The translations under genes were made by a program, and so were the position numbers. A DNA stretch of 64,000 bases from Ceratocystis colombiana (taxonomy: Eukaryota; Ascomycota; Sordariomycetes; Microascales; Ceratocystidaceae): assembly GCA_026419805.1 (NCBI GenBank), contig JAOSLS010000107.1, forward strand, positions 18,324-82,323, written 5' to 3'. The notes beneath the pieces are model-generated. The model was given only the letters and a program-made list of their open reading frames with translations, was not told the DNA's origin and did no database searches. Below, in pieces: positions 1-13,810 of this stretch. Position 1 is the stretch's first letter. Each line of letters opens with the position of its first letter.

Positions 1-3000
1 GACGAGAGTTAATCCACTCAATGGCACCAGTAATAACACCCTTGGCCTTCATGCGTTCAGCGCGGTCGTGAAGATCAGCAAACTGGATGGCGATCTGGTT
101 ATACACGGGAAGCAGCTGCTTCTCACGAGCTGCCATCTGTGACTTGAGCTCCTGGAGCTTCTCTTTATCAGTCTCGGCACCAGAGTCAACCTGCTTCTTC
201 AGGTCAGCGTAGGTAGGGTCAAGGCGAGACATAGCTTCCAGCTGCTTGTCCTTGCGGAACTTAATGCCAATCATGCCCTCAGGCTCCAAAACACCACCAC
301 GGGCGTTCTTGTCGGCATACATCTCCATGTATGTGGGGTTGATAGTAGGATCAACGACGACCCAAGATCCACCGCGGAGCTCACCGAAGGGAGGAATGTA
401 GACAAAGACAGGCTGCTGGTAGTCAACCAGGGCATCAACAATGTACGAGCCATACTTGAGGACCTCGTTGTACATATCGCGCTGGCCACCAGAGAAACCA
501 CGCCAGTTGGCAATGATCATCAGAGGAAGCTGTTCACCTTTGTTGAAATCCTTGATGGCCTGGGCAGTCTTGAAGGCAGAGTTGGGGTACCAAACACCGC
601 CAGCCTCGTTGGCGACCTGCTCAATAGAGTCGGGATTGGCGGCATCAGCCGGTGTGATGTTCTCAACAGTGCGAGTCTCCACACCGATGACACCAACGGG
701 AATGCCACCAAGACGAGCACGGCCAATAACAACGGTGCGGGCCCATCCACCGAGAGCTTCGACAAAAGAGTCCTTATCGAACAAACCGGGCTCATAGGCA
801 CTGTCGGGAGAATCAGGGTCTTCGTGACGACCAGCAATCATCCAACGGACATCGTAAGGCTGCTTCTGAGGAGGCGTGTATATGACGTCGCGGTCCCAAG
901 GATCAGAGCTAGGGCTGACAGGCACAGGAGCATTACGCTCCTTGGGCACAAATGAAAGCCATTCGATGATCTTGGAAACACCCTCAAACTCGTCATTGGC
1001 GGTCATATGTGAAACACCATTGCGGTACATGATCTGAGTACCACCCAGTTGGAGATTGGAAGTATAAACTTCACGGCCCAGAAGATTGTTCAGGGCACCA
1101 GCACCAGTCAAGATGATGGGCTGGCCCTCAATCTGAACAGCACGCTGACCCAGACGAACCAGATAGGCACCAATACCAACGGAACGGCAAGTAACCAAAG
1201 TGATGGTGAAGATGTCGTTGTAAGCACGGCTAGTAGCACCAGCAATCAGACCGGAGCCACGCAGACATTCCACACCAAGACCGTCCTCAGCACCAATAAT
1301 TGTGATGATCTTGTGGCGCTTCTCGCCATTCTCGGAAATCTCTTCCGTAATGACATCACGCTCAAACCGCTTCTTAGCCTCATCATCTAGGTACAGGTAA
1401 TTAAAGCCGGCCTCCTGGTTTTCGGGGTCCTTGAAATCAACCTTAAAGTGAGGCATCAGCTCATTAGCAAGACCCAGGCGGGCACCAGAGTTAGCAGACA
1501 GGTAAATACGGGGAATTCCCAGCTTGCGAGCAAGCTCAGTGCACTTGTTGAAGAAACCATCTTCCTTGGGACCAAAAGACCCAATTTTGTAAGTGATGTC
1601 ATTGGCTACGACAATGAAGCGACGACCAGTAGGGTACTCAGGAGTGCGAGCCTTGAAAATCCACCCAACCATACCGCAGGTGTTGGTGCCGGGTTCACGG
1701 TTAACTTCGTCCAGGTTGTCATGATCATCAAGAACAAGTTCGCTGAAAGTCATGCAGTCGCCGGTCTTGGGCTGCTGAGAAGCAATAGCGGGATTCTTCT
1801 TGACAGTCTTTGTCCAAGAGTTCTGGATAGACTGGCGGAAAAGCTCAGGGAAATCGTACACGTACTGGGTACCCATCAGATGAGCCTTGTAACGCTTAGG
1901 CTGTAGAGGGTTCTTGGTAACGTAGGGAGTAGACACGGGCATCAAGTGCAGGGGGCCCTTGTCCTTAGTGCCACCCAAGCTGTAGAAGACCCATTCTCCC
2001 TTCTCCGACTTGCGCTCAGCATAGATGTCAACATCAACAATGTAACCAGAGGTGTTAGTGATGACAAGACGCATGGGCAGCGGGGTACCATCGGGATTTG
2101 TGCAGATGATCCGGATCTCAGCCTGAGCAACACGCAGTCTCCAGCCACGGAGACCAAAGCGATCCAGGAAACCTTGCAAAGAGTGCTCAACTTCCTCAGG
2201 CTGTAGGTTGAACACAGGGGTGAAGTTGATGAAGACCTGGTTCAGATCAGAGTTGTTGTTGCCAATAATTTCAAGGGCATCGAAGATATCGTTGATAGTA
2301 CGGTTGGCTTCGCTAATGAGGTATTCAGCAGTGGGGATCTCATCACGAAGGCGTCCAGGACGAATCACAGCACGGGTGAAGTAACGCTTATCAGTCTCGA
2401 CAGTTTTGCCAATAGCCTCATATACGTGGATGTTTTTGTTCTCAGTGAAGACAGGCTTAATATGGAACTTGGAGAGACGGCCCAGTTCCAGCTGGAAAGC
2501 GAGGGCGGGTTCACTGTGACGAATAGAATCATCTTCCAGGTAGTTAGGGCCACGGAAGGTGTAGTAGCCAGGGTACGAGCCGTCACTATGGCCACACATG
2601 AAGGTAATACGACGGACGCCATGGGCCAGAAATTCTTTTCTATACTGATCCACAATAGGAACAATGCGAGCCAGCAGATCAGCGTCGCCCTGGCCTTCAC
2701 TGTCGCGAATAGCAATGTTCACAACAGCGGAAAGCTCACCCGACTTCTCAGTAACAGGAGGACGGCGCTTGTCGGACAGATCCTTGACAAGGTTAACTGA
2801 AGAAGACTTGTTAAAAGAAGGAAGAGTATCAAGGGCTTTAGAAATCAGATCCTCGGCATCCTCAATGAAACGGCAGGGGATAATAACACCCTTGCGGCGA
2901 GGTTCCTCTTCGCCAGAAGCCAGCTTGTAAGTCATGTCACTAATGGAGTTGACTCTTTTGAAGTCAAACTCGCCGCTAATAGGAGTCGCAGGCGTTGAAG

Positions 3001-6000
3001 GAATTGCAGAAGGCAGGGGCATGCCAAACTCAGTCTGACCAAGCTTGCGCAAAGAAAATTCCCAGGAAATGAACAGAGGACTCTTGTCAACATCATCCAA
3101 GTGATACTGAATATCGTGAAGCTTGTAAGCACGGTACGCGCGACGAATATAGACCTCTAGAGCAGCTTGAGTAACCCAAGAATCGTCGTGGGCAAAGAAC
3201 ATGGCCAGAACGTCGAAAACAGTGTACTTGGAGTCAACAACTTCCTTGATGACATCGAAGTTAGGCTCACGGTGATCCCAGCCAGTCTCACCATAGGTCG
3301 ACTGAACAACAGCAGAACGCAGGATGTGCTCCATCTGGACCGTGCGCTCCTCAAGGGAAGGAAGCGAACACTGAATCATAGTTTCCCGGGCCTTAAGAGA
3401 AACTTTGGCGGTAGCACGGGAGGACTGCAGCTCAGTTAGTTTGCGAAGAGATTCTCGCAGGTACTTGCTGATGTTGCCAGTGGAAGGCTTGTTAGGACGG
3501 TACTCGTCCAGAATAGCAAGAATTAGCGAGCTCTTGGAGTTGACCCGACTGTGAGACAAAACAATCTGAACAACCTTGGCAATGTCGTCTTTGTTTTCAT
3601 CACGAAGCTTCAGGACGACACTTTCTTCCTGCTGCTTCTGGCCAATGAACAAACGCTCCACATCCCAGAACTGCTCCAGAATGTCCTTCATAAGATTTAG
3701 CTCACGGACCTTGGGGCCCTCAGCATAGGCCTCCAAAATTCCGGTCAGGGGAAGAAGAGTAGTCTTCATTTGGTCAACATCCGAAGGAGAAATTGAGTCG
3801 TCTAAGAACTTGTTAATAGCACGAGAAAGCTGTTTAGAGGGGAACTCAGACTGGCGACCATGAGAGCGCTCAATGATCTGGGCAAGCTGAGTATCCAGTT
3901 TATTAGGAATTCGAGCGTGCAAAGCTGAGAACTGGGCATTCCATTCACTGTAGGGCAGCTCAGGGTCGCGAAGAACAGAGATAAGGTCCTTAAGGGCAGA
4001 CTGCATGATAATAGAGTTATCGTAACCCATCAAAATACTCTGGCAGATACCATAAAGCAAGGCAAAGCGCTGAGCAGGCTTGCTGCCAGTAATGACAGGG
4101 GGGCCGTAGACGGGAAGCTTGCTGACAAAAGGCTGGGCCTGCTTGACACGAGAGGGGTCATCCAACGCAAGAATACCCAAGATATCACCGGCCTCAAGAG
4201 TAGCACCAGGCTGCTTGATTAGCTGGACGACACCATCCTCCTGGGCAACAAGGGGCATGTACATCTTCATAACCTCAACCTCAGCAAAGGTCTGGCCTGC
4301 CTTAATATGAGAGCCATTCTCAACGGTGTACTTGATCAGCTTACCCGGACTGGGTGTTCTAAGCTGTGTAGGGTCATTCTCCTGCTCAAGAAGACAGGTT
4401 TTGCTATCCACTGACAGACGGGTAGCACCAACCTCCTCCTTCCAGTAGACGTTGTGAGACTTTCCGTCCAGAAGAATCAGTAGGCCACCATCACTGAGAG
4501 CACGAACACCGACAGTGCACTTGGATCCATTGATGAACAAATGGTAAGAGTCTAGTCCCGCGCGAGTAACGGTGAACTTGTAGCGGAAGCCTTCGTAAAT
4601 AAACTCAACGCCAAAAACAGTCTTGAGGAGGTCCTTGGACTGAACCTGACCCTTCTCTAGACCAGTGCGGTACTCGTTGAAACAGGCCTCGCTAGCAATA
4701 TGAGCTTTAGTAACGGCACCGCAAACGACAGCCAACATCGGATCGGGACGCTCCGCAGTCAATTTCTTGGAAATCAGCTCGTCAAGCCAACCGGTAGTGA
4801 TGGTGTTGTCCTCAAAAGCTTCAGTTTCCAGAAGCTTAATCAGGTACTCAACAGTAGTGCGGAAGTCACCACGAATGCTGAGCTCCTTCAGGGCGATAAC
4901 CATGTGCTTACGCGACGCGGAACGGTTTTCACCATAAGCGAAGATATGGCCGAACTGAGAGTCAGAGAAAGAGTGAATACCACCCTGTGAGCCGACGGAG
5001 AAGTAGCCCCAGACGTTTGAGCTGGAACGGAAATTTAGCTCGTGCATCACACCATTAGAAGGCTTGAAACCAGCACCAGGATCCTCAGAGGTAATTCTGC
5101 AGGCGGTAGTGTGACCCTTGGGACGAGGGCGGCGCTGGGTCTTTTCGCTCTCAGGGTCCTTGAACTCGAAATCGATTTCTGTCGCAGTGCGGGGGTCAAC
5201 GCCATAGAGCAGACGGATATCGCGAATACGGCAAAGCGGCAGACCCATAGCAATCTGAAGCTGGGCAGCAGGCAGGTTGACACCAGAAACCATCTCAGTG
5301 GTAGGGTGCTCGACCTGAAGACGGGGGTTCAACTCAAGGAAGTAGAACTTGTCGTCGGCATGAGAGTATAGGTATTCCACAGTACCCGCAGACACATAAC
5401 CAACTAGTCTACCCAAGCGAACAGCAGCCTCCTCCATCGCTCTGAAAGTATCGGGTTTGGCAATTGTGACAGGCGCCTCCTCGATAATCTTTTGGTGGCG
5501 ACGTTGAACGGAACAATCGCGGCCAAATAGTGAAATGTTGTTTCCGTACTGGTCAGCAAGAAGCTGGACTTCCAGGTGACGAGCATTGCCGGCAAGTTTC
5601 ATAATAAAAATAGGCGAGCCGGGAATTTCGCTGGCAGCAGCCTTGTAGAGCGCCTCGAAGCCATCCTCAGACTCGACTTTGCGAATACCCTTACCACCAC
5701 CGCCTTCTGAGGCCTTGATCATGACGGGAAACCCAATTGCCTTGGCGCGTTCAAGACCCTCTTGCCATGAGTTAACACAACCCTTACCATAAACCTGATC
5801 AGAAACCGTGACCAACCCTTCTTGATCAATGATAACTTCATCCACGCCAGTACCAGACCACGGGATGCAGGGAACCTTGGCGTGTTGGGCAACAATGGTA
5901 GATGAAATCTTGTCACCCAATGATCTCATGGCAGAGCCAGGAGGACCAATGAAGACGATCTTTTTCGGAGAAGCGGCAAGAGATTCGGGCAGTTTCGGGT

Positions 6001-6661
6001 TTTCGGAGGCGTGACCCCTAAATTGATGTTAGAACTCGAATTCGAAAACCAAAAAAAATGACCATCGTCTTGGGATCAAGCTTACCATCCGGCCCAAACA
6101 GCATGGACGTCCATGCGTTCTGCGATATCAACGATAAGCTCGACATTGGCGTAGTTGTGGTTGTTGGTCCCACCTGGGACTTCGACATAATGGTCAGCCA
6201 TACGGATGTAGTCAGCATTAGCCTGCAAATCTTCGGGGGTAGCCATGACGGTAAACTGGATGGCCCGCTCGTCGCCGAACGTTTCGTACGCCCATTTTCT
6301 CACGGAGCGGATTTCTTTGACGGCGGCGATACCGTTGTTTGCAATGAGAACCTGGATAAAAGAGGAAATTGTTAAAAGACTTGACTTTTGCTTTTCGTGC
6401 CACAAGGGGGCATTTTTGAAAGTTTTTTCCACGGGTTACGATTCCCAGATTGGAGATAAAAATTATGGGATCTCCAAACCAGCTAATCTAGAGAAAACTT
6501 ACGTTAGTAATGACAGTGTGACCCTCATGCTGGGCAACAAAGTCTTTGACCTTGGAGGCGGGGGCATTTTCCAAGCAGTTTCCACCGATGAAGTGATCGC
6601 CGACGGAGCGCTTAGTCTTACTGCGCACAGCAAGTGTTTGGGAATCTTGGATTTCAGTCAT
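1..6661 (-). CDS. ACC1: Acetyl-CoA carboxylase, 3' end cut by the window
   Basis: Cytosolic multidomain enzyme that carboxylates acetyl-CoA to malonyl-CoA, the committed step of fatty acid synthesis. Exons on the minus strand: 6661-6503, 6351-6086 and 6017-1, with GT-AG introns of 151 and 68 nt. The start codon at 6661 opens MTEIQDSQTLAV. About 2147 residues are visible; fungal ACCs run near 2280, so roughly 130 C-terminal residues lie outside. In order: biotin carboxylase with VLIANNGIAAVKEIRS at about residue 54 and the ATP-grasp glycine loop EGGGGKGIR near 243; biotin carrier motif EVMKMYMPL with the biotinylated lysine at about residue 726 (bases 4265-4267); central region; carboxyltransferase with SANSGARLGLA and, near the edge, SGGQRDMYNEVLKYGS. 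Exon 3 has no internal stop over 6 kb. The next gene upstream is 4.7 kb away. Known of the family: acts as a multimer regulated by phosphorylation; no regulatory site was identified here. Confidence 0.98.
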
Positions 6662-9600
6662 TGTGGGCTATGACGTTTTAGGGGAGGAATATGATTAAAA
6701 ATGGTATTTGGATAAAAGAAACCAGACCTTCATCCGCGTGGAAGGAGAAGGTTGTTGGTAGAAGGACTCGAGAAGCTGCAGAAAGGTGGAAACGCAAGGT
6801 CGTGGATCTCGAAGGCGTGGGAGCTTCAATGGGTGCTTCTTGGTACCAGGTTTGGATTGGTTGAGTGCTGCTGGGCAATATTGAAGAGCTTAAAGCTAGA
6901 CGCAACGAAGCAATCAGTGGGGGATGTCCGTTGGGATTCTTCGATTCGTAAAAAGATCCGAAGCGGAAACTTTTGAGGCTCCTAAAAGCTAGACAATATG
7001 AAGTTAGCAAGCCCCAACTTCGCAGGTCGGATGTGACAGAAAATAAAGTCAAGGTAAAAAGTTTGAGAGGAAAAAAAAAGGTTTTGTAAAAGGCAGCGGC
7101 GGGCTATGGGTGGTGGTGTCGGGAGAGCCAACAACAAAAGCTACAAGGGAGTAAGCTTTTTTCGCTTGGTTGTCCTTGTTTGTGTGGAGCGGCTGTAGAG
7201 TGGAGGCTTGTTGATTTTGACGTTGAATCAAGACCAAGATTAGAATTGAAATACATACAAGATGAGCAAGGAGAAGAGATGGAGACTAGATAGAAACAAA
7301 ATGCTCTCTACAGCAAGAGATCGGGCAGATTAGAGAGACAGAGAGAAGGAGAAATAAGATATAGGGAGGGGTGTGGAAGGAAATTTTTCAATTGCAGAAA
7401 TAAGAAATTGAAAGTCCGGTTGAAAAGAAGGAAGGAACTCTTTTAGAGGGAAAGCATGAACATGAGCCAGTGGTGGACAAGTTACTTGCTATATGTAAGA
7501 ACCAAAATCCATGCTAAAATGCCAAATTTGATCAACAAGTCAACAGAAGTTGAATGGGCCACAGCTGTAAGTGGCAGGAACCCTGGCCGGCTGTTTATCT
7601 TTCCGTTTGCCCTTGGTGCACATAGCCTTCAAGGCAGGTAGGTGCTTTGTTGGCCAGTAACCACATGCAAAAGCCCTACCCGGTCTACTAATGCTACTGC
7701 AAATACCAACAAGCTCCACTGGGGCTTTCAACATGGTGATTCTCAGCCTTCAAGTAGCATTTGATGGGAACGTACTACAGTATTCTACTTTACCTGTCAG
7801 CATGAAGGGCAACAAAAGATGTAAGAACTTTGCACCTAATTCGATTCGACCCCCCTCCTTTGTTCAGCATCCCATCACATTTGAAAAATAATGAAGAACA
7901 AGGGGACAGTCAAATGACTTTTTAGCCAAGCTTCAGGCACCTTGTCGGAGCAAAATGAGGGTTCCAGCTTGAAGCAAAACAATGCCATCTCACATAGTGA
8001 GGGGCAGGACGACAAAATGGAAAGGAAGTTCTCACAGCCGCAGCTCTTACACCACTTGACGGATCGCTTAGAATAGATACAGGCCTTGTAAGTGTACATA
8101 AACATGGCAAGGCGAGAACACCAGGCCTAGCCTAGTACACACCAATAACGCTGCATCAACCATCACCTAGTCCATAGTGATTCTTACAGTTATTCTTACG
8201 GTAGTAGACCCTATAGGGTTGAACGAAGTGTTGGCTGGTCGCTGAAATAACTGCATTCTCCTGTCTGGTTCGGTCTCTTCACATTATTCGCAGCCCCGCA
8301 GCCGTGCTGTTCTTTTTGTCAGCATTGACTTGTCCTCAGGTAATTGTGGTCTTAGCCTGTCAGGCCCAATAGCAGTGTAGGGAAAAGTCAGACAGGGGGT
8401 TGGGGGAGCCCGTTGTTTTGTTAAGGGTGGGATTGAGGTGGGCTCTTGCTTGCCGTTGGGGAACAATCAGCTCTGGTTTTCTTAAATATCATTTATTTAT
8501 TGATCCAATTTGTCTCTTAAACGGACGGACTTTGAAGCTTTTTTTTTTTTTTTTCGTCTCCCTCGCAATCTTTACACCCAAAGTCCGGCTCAACTTTCTG
8601 ACGGTCATTCGCCACTCGCCAGTTCAAGGACCCAAAAGTTAGTAGTAGGACAGTGACAACATTTAGGCTCTCTCCTACGAGAGGGGAAGGTCCGAGATGC
8701 CAAGGGGATAATGCTTATCACCACCATTAAATACAATCAATAAACTTCTGAGCTGAAGCGAGCCTCAATATACAATGACGCCGAGTCAGTGGGAGAGAGA
8801 GAGAGAAAGGAAAATCTCCTTCCCAGCAAGCTATAATCATACATAAATGCAATACAGGTCAAATTAGTTTACACTACGAGCTCATCAGCACTCAAAAACC
8901 AATGTATGCACCCATATGCTGTTGCATTGTCTAATCAGACAATCTCAACCTCAACGCTTCTTTCCCATTCCTAGCCCCTCAGACCAGGTTAGCCTTCTTT
9001 TTTTTGCTTGGATTTCTCGCCAAACTAACCCCATTGGGCTTAATACTATTCAACAGCCGTTCAACTTTCAACTTAAACAGACCTCCCTAGGCCAAGCAGC
9101 TTTTTTCCGCCAGTTTTGTGGTGCAAAAAGGTAGACCTGGTCTAGACCAAGTCTCTAGAAAGCAGCTATAAAAGTGGGGGTTTATTTTTCAACCCAGCCA
9201 AAGATCCCGAGCAAGTGGGTCTGTTGCACAGATTTGAAGAATGGATGAGAATAGGCAAGGAAGTGGGGGGGACAACGAGGCAATAGAAAAACGAACGTCA
9301 ATTCAACTCTGTCGGTCAATGAAACCAAGGACAAGAGAATCAAAGATGCGTTAGCTATCAGTATCACAGGTTACTAAAGCCTTTGATGGACAAATAGAAA
9401 GAATTTCTATCTTGACGTCATTCTAAAGTCCCAAGTGGCGGGCACCTTCGGAAAAAATAAAAGAAAAAAATTAAAAGCGACCAAAAAAAAGTTTGTTATC
9501 AAGATAATCACTTAGGATCAAACAGAGGCCCGCAAATCCCCAACATACAACTCCGGGCCTCAAGTTTTGCCGTGCCTTTGTCACTCGGAAACCACAGGCA

Positions 9601-11339
9601 AATGCAAAAAAACAAAGCAAATCAGACAAGTGCATAGCTGTAAGGATCTCAAATCCCCTTTTCTAGTCAGCGCATACACTCCAAACCCCCAAATTCCTTC
9701 CCTTTTTGCTACACAAGCAGTCGTCGTTGCAAGTTCGTTCTAGAACCTTGAGCCCGTTCAGGCATCAAAGCCTCCTTCTTTTTCCGCTTGGCTGCGAAAG
9801 TAGAGCACGACCGCCACAGTATATTCCCTGCCTCCAAAGTATAGAGGGCCAAAGGAATTTCAGGGCTCAACGTTATGCTTAGTGAACCATGCACGCACCC
9901 CAACCCCAACTCAACTTCTTTTCTGAGAAATCAATGACAAAATTCCTAATATGTAAGCCTGGCTTTAAAAAAAACAGAACCAAATGGAAGAAAGGACTCA
10001 GTAATCAAACAATTAGACGTTTTTGGAAAGAATATTAAATCCCTAAAACAGCAACGAAGATAAATCAACCTTTGGGTTAGTTAGGGTTTATACAAGAACA
10101 CTCAATAAAGGCAAACGGGAGCCATAAAGGCCAGTGTCTGTTTCGTCATGTTATTTCACGCTTCACCGCAAGACAACAGAGCCAGCTTGAGGATGTAAGT
10201 TATTCATATAACAAAAGAAAACATAAAGGTGTATATATAAAGCTAGTAGTTGGCAGCCACCCAATCAGGAGGAAATAAAGGAGAGAACGAGTGGAAGAGC
10301 GGAAAAAAAAAGAGGGAAAATAAGAAAAAAGAAAGCCATGTGCGACATTCTGGACTCCAGTTTGCATATTCCTCTTCGCTCTTCTTCAACAACAGGTTCG
10401 AGGCAACACCCCCGGTTCTCGAAAGCTAGTAAAGCATGTTTCTGGAAGGCGTACTGTATAATAACAGTTCAGACCTAGGAAAGGCGAATAAGTGAAAGAC
10501 TGGAAAAGGACCGAACAAGGAGCTAAAGAATATGGAGAAAAAACCATGAGATAGGAGATTGACAAAAGAAACAACGCGTAGAGAGAGTAAAAGAGTAGGT
10601 GAAAAAGAACAACGTCAGAAGTAAAGGACAAAGCGAAAACAGAAGAAAAAGAAAGGAGTCAATTCAGAAGCGTTCGTAACCGTTATTGCAATGCGAAAAA
10701 GACAAGAAAAAAAAGAGTTGAAAGAACTTGATACAGTATAAAACAAAAGAGGGAAAAGACAACCCTATAGTCAAGCACTTCTTCCCCTCCTAAAAGAGAA
10801 GCAGACAACAAGTCTGTTTAGAAATGGACAACTCGTGTCTCTAAGTCGGCAACATCGAGGGAAAAGGAAACGTCATAACTAAATCAATAAGTAAAAACAG
10901 AAAGGACGTTACGACGGCAAGGCTTCAACAGTGAGATGAATAGAAGCATAAATCCAGAATAGCTCATCCGTTTGTTTTACAGAAAGGCCAGTCAGCCGTT
11001 CCAACTTGCCCGCCCAGCTAGTGTTTGTGGAGAATGTTCCAAACTCACGAAGCCATCAAGAGATAGAAAACGAAACAAAAAAAGAAAACCAAGGGGTATA
11101 ATGCGATCTAAGAGCGCAACACGAAACAGTGCAACATAAAGAAAGCTGGATGGATGGCAAGTTACTGCCGGATAGGTAGGTAGAACACAGGTTACCGTTG
11201 TGATGTGGTAGACGACAAATATGATGACACATACGATGAGGGTATCGTTTTATTTAGAAGCCCGACAATAGTAGTGTATGCATATAGTATGCCAGCATGT
11301 AAGAAAGAAAAACCACTAGACAGCTAGAAGACGCTTGTG
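6662..11339. other. Gene-free interval of 4.7 kb
   Basis: I see no supported gene. It contains the ACC1 promoter and 5' UTR (right of 6662) and the region downstream of the NudE gene. A good donor-like GTATGT occurs on the minus strand at 7252-7257, and an acceptor-like TAG sits just before the ACC1 start, so a 5' UTR intron is possible but unproven. From about 10260 to 10900 the plus strand is unusually rich in A and G. Short open frames here lack codon structure or family motifs. Confidence 0.7.
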
Positions 11340-13231
11340 CTAGTATGTCTCTTCTAGCTCGGCGAGGGTGCCCGAGGGCACAAACCCTGTCGACGGGACG
11401 CCACTGCTGGTTCTACGACCGACACTCTGTCTCCTTACGGCAGGCAGGGGGATAGCACTGTGAGCCGGGATCCCTTGGGCAGAGCCAACAGAGGCACTGA
11501 AGTCAACCTTGGTAGTATATGCCCCTCGTCTCGAAGGAGTGCGCATTTCGCCTTCGTCGGCAATATCAAAGTCCACAGTACCTCTGCTTCGACTATGGCT
11601 ATGACCATAGCCCTGCACACTACCGCTCATAGAGCTTCTAGGTCGAGCATAAGGTGCCCGGGAGCTTGTTGTACTAGTGCGGGAAGCAGGCCTGGCTATT
11701 TCCGTCCGGCTAGAGGGACGCCCGATGCCCGACGAAATGCTAGTTCGTGAGCTAGGGCGGGAGATGGATGTGTCGGTATCGGTATTAGGACTGCGGTTGG
11801 GGAGGGGACCAAAGCTCAGCCGGCCAACACCAGAGCTACTAAGCCGAGAAACATGCTTGATACCTGGTCTAGTAGAAGCTTCAGGCATCCGGGGAATCGA
11901 GGGAGTCGTAGAGTCGTCAGAGACAACCGAGGATGTCGCCGAAGTTAGTGTCCGCTTACGCGACCGCACTGTTATTGTGGAAGGTATGTGGATCTCACGC
12001 GGCGAAGTGCCCCGGGGAGGCGTATTTACGGGGGCAGGAAGCTTCGATCTTGCTGAGTGCACACGCGCTTCCAAACGTTGCATCTGGGCGGTCAGGGAGC
12101 GAATGTGTGACAGCGAGTTTGAAGCAGGCGCCTTTCCGCTAGTACGTGTAGACGTGCGAGTGGTAGTGCTAGGTGTTTTAAGATTGACAGAGGACACTTT
12201 ACGGGTGTTGGTAGTCGCGCTAGCTGGAGTGGCAGAAGTAGGCGGTCTACCGCCATTGACAGATGTAGAAAATATTTTTGAGCGGGGTTTGGGGGTGGTA
12301 CTGTCGCTAGCAGAGAGACTCGGGAGACGTGATCTTTTGGTTGCCATGGTGGGAGTCCGGAGAGGAAGCTTGGGTCTATGAATCTGTGCACCGGAGGCAT
12401 CGGACATGGGTGGAGACGGCGGGTCAATCGGAGGAATGGTAGAATCAGGAGTACTAATAAGGGGCGAGCTAGCAGTCGAGCCCGGAGACCCATGAACACT
12501 CTTGTCGAACATGGGAGATGACATGACAGATATATCAGGGGAGATAACAGCAAACTGCCTGCTTTCGTACTTTTTGACCTTGTCCTGAAGAAGCTCGGCC
12601 TCAATCTTAAGATCGTTTAGCTCAGCTTTAAGGCGCTGAGTCTCGATCCGCGATTGCTCGCGCTCTTGCTCGCTGAACTTCATTTCCTCTTCTAGCATAA
12701 CACTGCGTTCGATGACCTGGTTGTATTTGGATTCCATATCTTCAAGCGAAGATGTGGTATTGCGGGCTTGGCGTTCGTAGTCATCGTTGGCAACTTCGAT
12801 TTCACGTAGTCGCAATTGTATTTTACGGTTAGTGTCGCGAAGAGAAGTGATCTCTTTTTCGAGGGTTTGCTGGGAAGAAGAGGCTTCGGCTTTAGATTCC
12901 TTGTATTTGCGCTGGATGGCGGGGAATAGGAGGCGAGTTAGTAAGGGGTTCAAACACACACACACACATAAGATTGATGGAAAAAAAAAAGTGAGCAGTA
13001 TGGACTATGACTTACCTTCCACTCCTCGACCTCAAATCCCAGCGTTTCAGCGCGCTCTTTGAGGGTTCGCTCCCGCTTTTCGGCCAGTTCAATATCCTTT
13101 TCAAGTTCGGCCTCTAGTTCTCGGCTTGATTCCCGGAACTCTGCAAGCTCTCCCTCCAGTTGTTCGTACTGTAGCTTGTACCATGCAAGCGAGTCTGCGC
13201 CGCCAGGGGGCGGTGAAGAAGGCACATCCAT
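11340..13231 (-). CDS. nudE: NudE homologue, dynein/LIS1 cofactor
   Basis: Coiled-coil scaffold that links cytoplasmic dynein and LIS1 (NudF) and is needed for nuclear migration along microtubules in hyphae. Exons 13231-13016 and 12911-11340 (minus) with a 104-nt intron containing a short CA repeat; predicted 595 aa. The N-terminus matches the family closely: WYKLQYEQLEGELAEF, SSRELEAELEKDIE and, across the splice, EEWK|RKYKESKAEA. The segment EVANDDYERQARNTTSSLED follows. Roughly the first 190 residues form a heptad-rich coiled coil; the rest is Ser/Thr/Pro/Arg-rich and probably disordered, as in other fungal NudE proteins. The first exon is exactly 72 codons and the splice keeps the frame. 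Start chosen at 13231, the only ATG ahead of the conserved coiled coil. Stop TAG at 11340-11342. The name is from recognised family similarity (Neurospora ro-11, Aspergillus nudE). Confidence 0.93.
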
Positions 13232-13292
13232 GATGCGGATAGATGTGGTAAGAATGGAAGAGGAAAACGGCGATAGTGATTTTGATGGGCTA

Positions 13293-13810
13293 CTAAATTA
13301 CAGAGAGTCGTGGTGGTGGATGCATACAAGGCAAAACGAAGTGGGTAATGAAGAGCGAAGGAAAACAAGAAGGCGGTATGCGACCGTGCGTCGGCAGAAA
13401 TAGAAGGGCTTGTGGCTCGTGACAGGCAACAGGTACAGGAGAAGAGCCAGGAAGAGACAAGACGTAATGTCGAGTGTGAATGAGATGGCAAAAAAAGGAA
13501 ACGCTCACTTCTCGATAATTATTGTCGTGTTAAGTGAGATTCACGTGCTTGACTAAGACGAGATCAAAGTCGGCCGCAAGCAAGTTTTGTTCCCCTCTTT
13601 AGGTGTTGGATTTTGTCGTAGGGTAAATAAATTTCAAGGTAAAAAAAAAAAGGTAGAAAAGGGAATCAAAACAGAGAGAAAGAAAAGGACGAATAAAAGA
13701 GGAGGAAAGAATGAGTAAACAGAGGACAAGTCTTGTCGCTTCGCTATTAATGAAGAGGAAAAGAGAAGAAGAAATACTCTGCAGCACGACGTAGTAGAAT
13801 CGTGACTTAC
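13293..13810 (-). other. Possible 5' UTR intron of the NudE gene
   Basis: On the minus strand a near-perfect donor, CGCAG followed by GTAAGTCACG, begins at 13810. An acceptor (AATTTAG) ends at 13293, 61 nt upstream of the NudE start codon. Together they define a 518-nt candidate leader intron. This is inferred from splice-site shape only; no transcript evidence is available. Confidence 0.35.
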
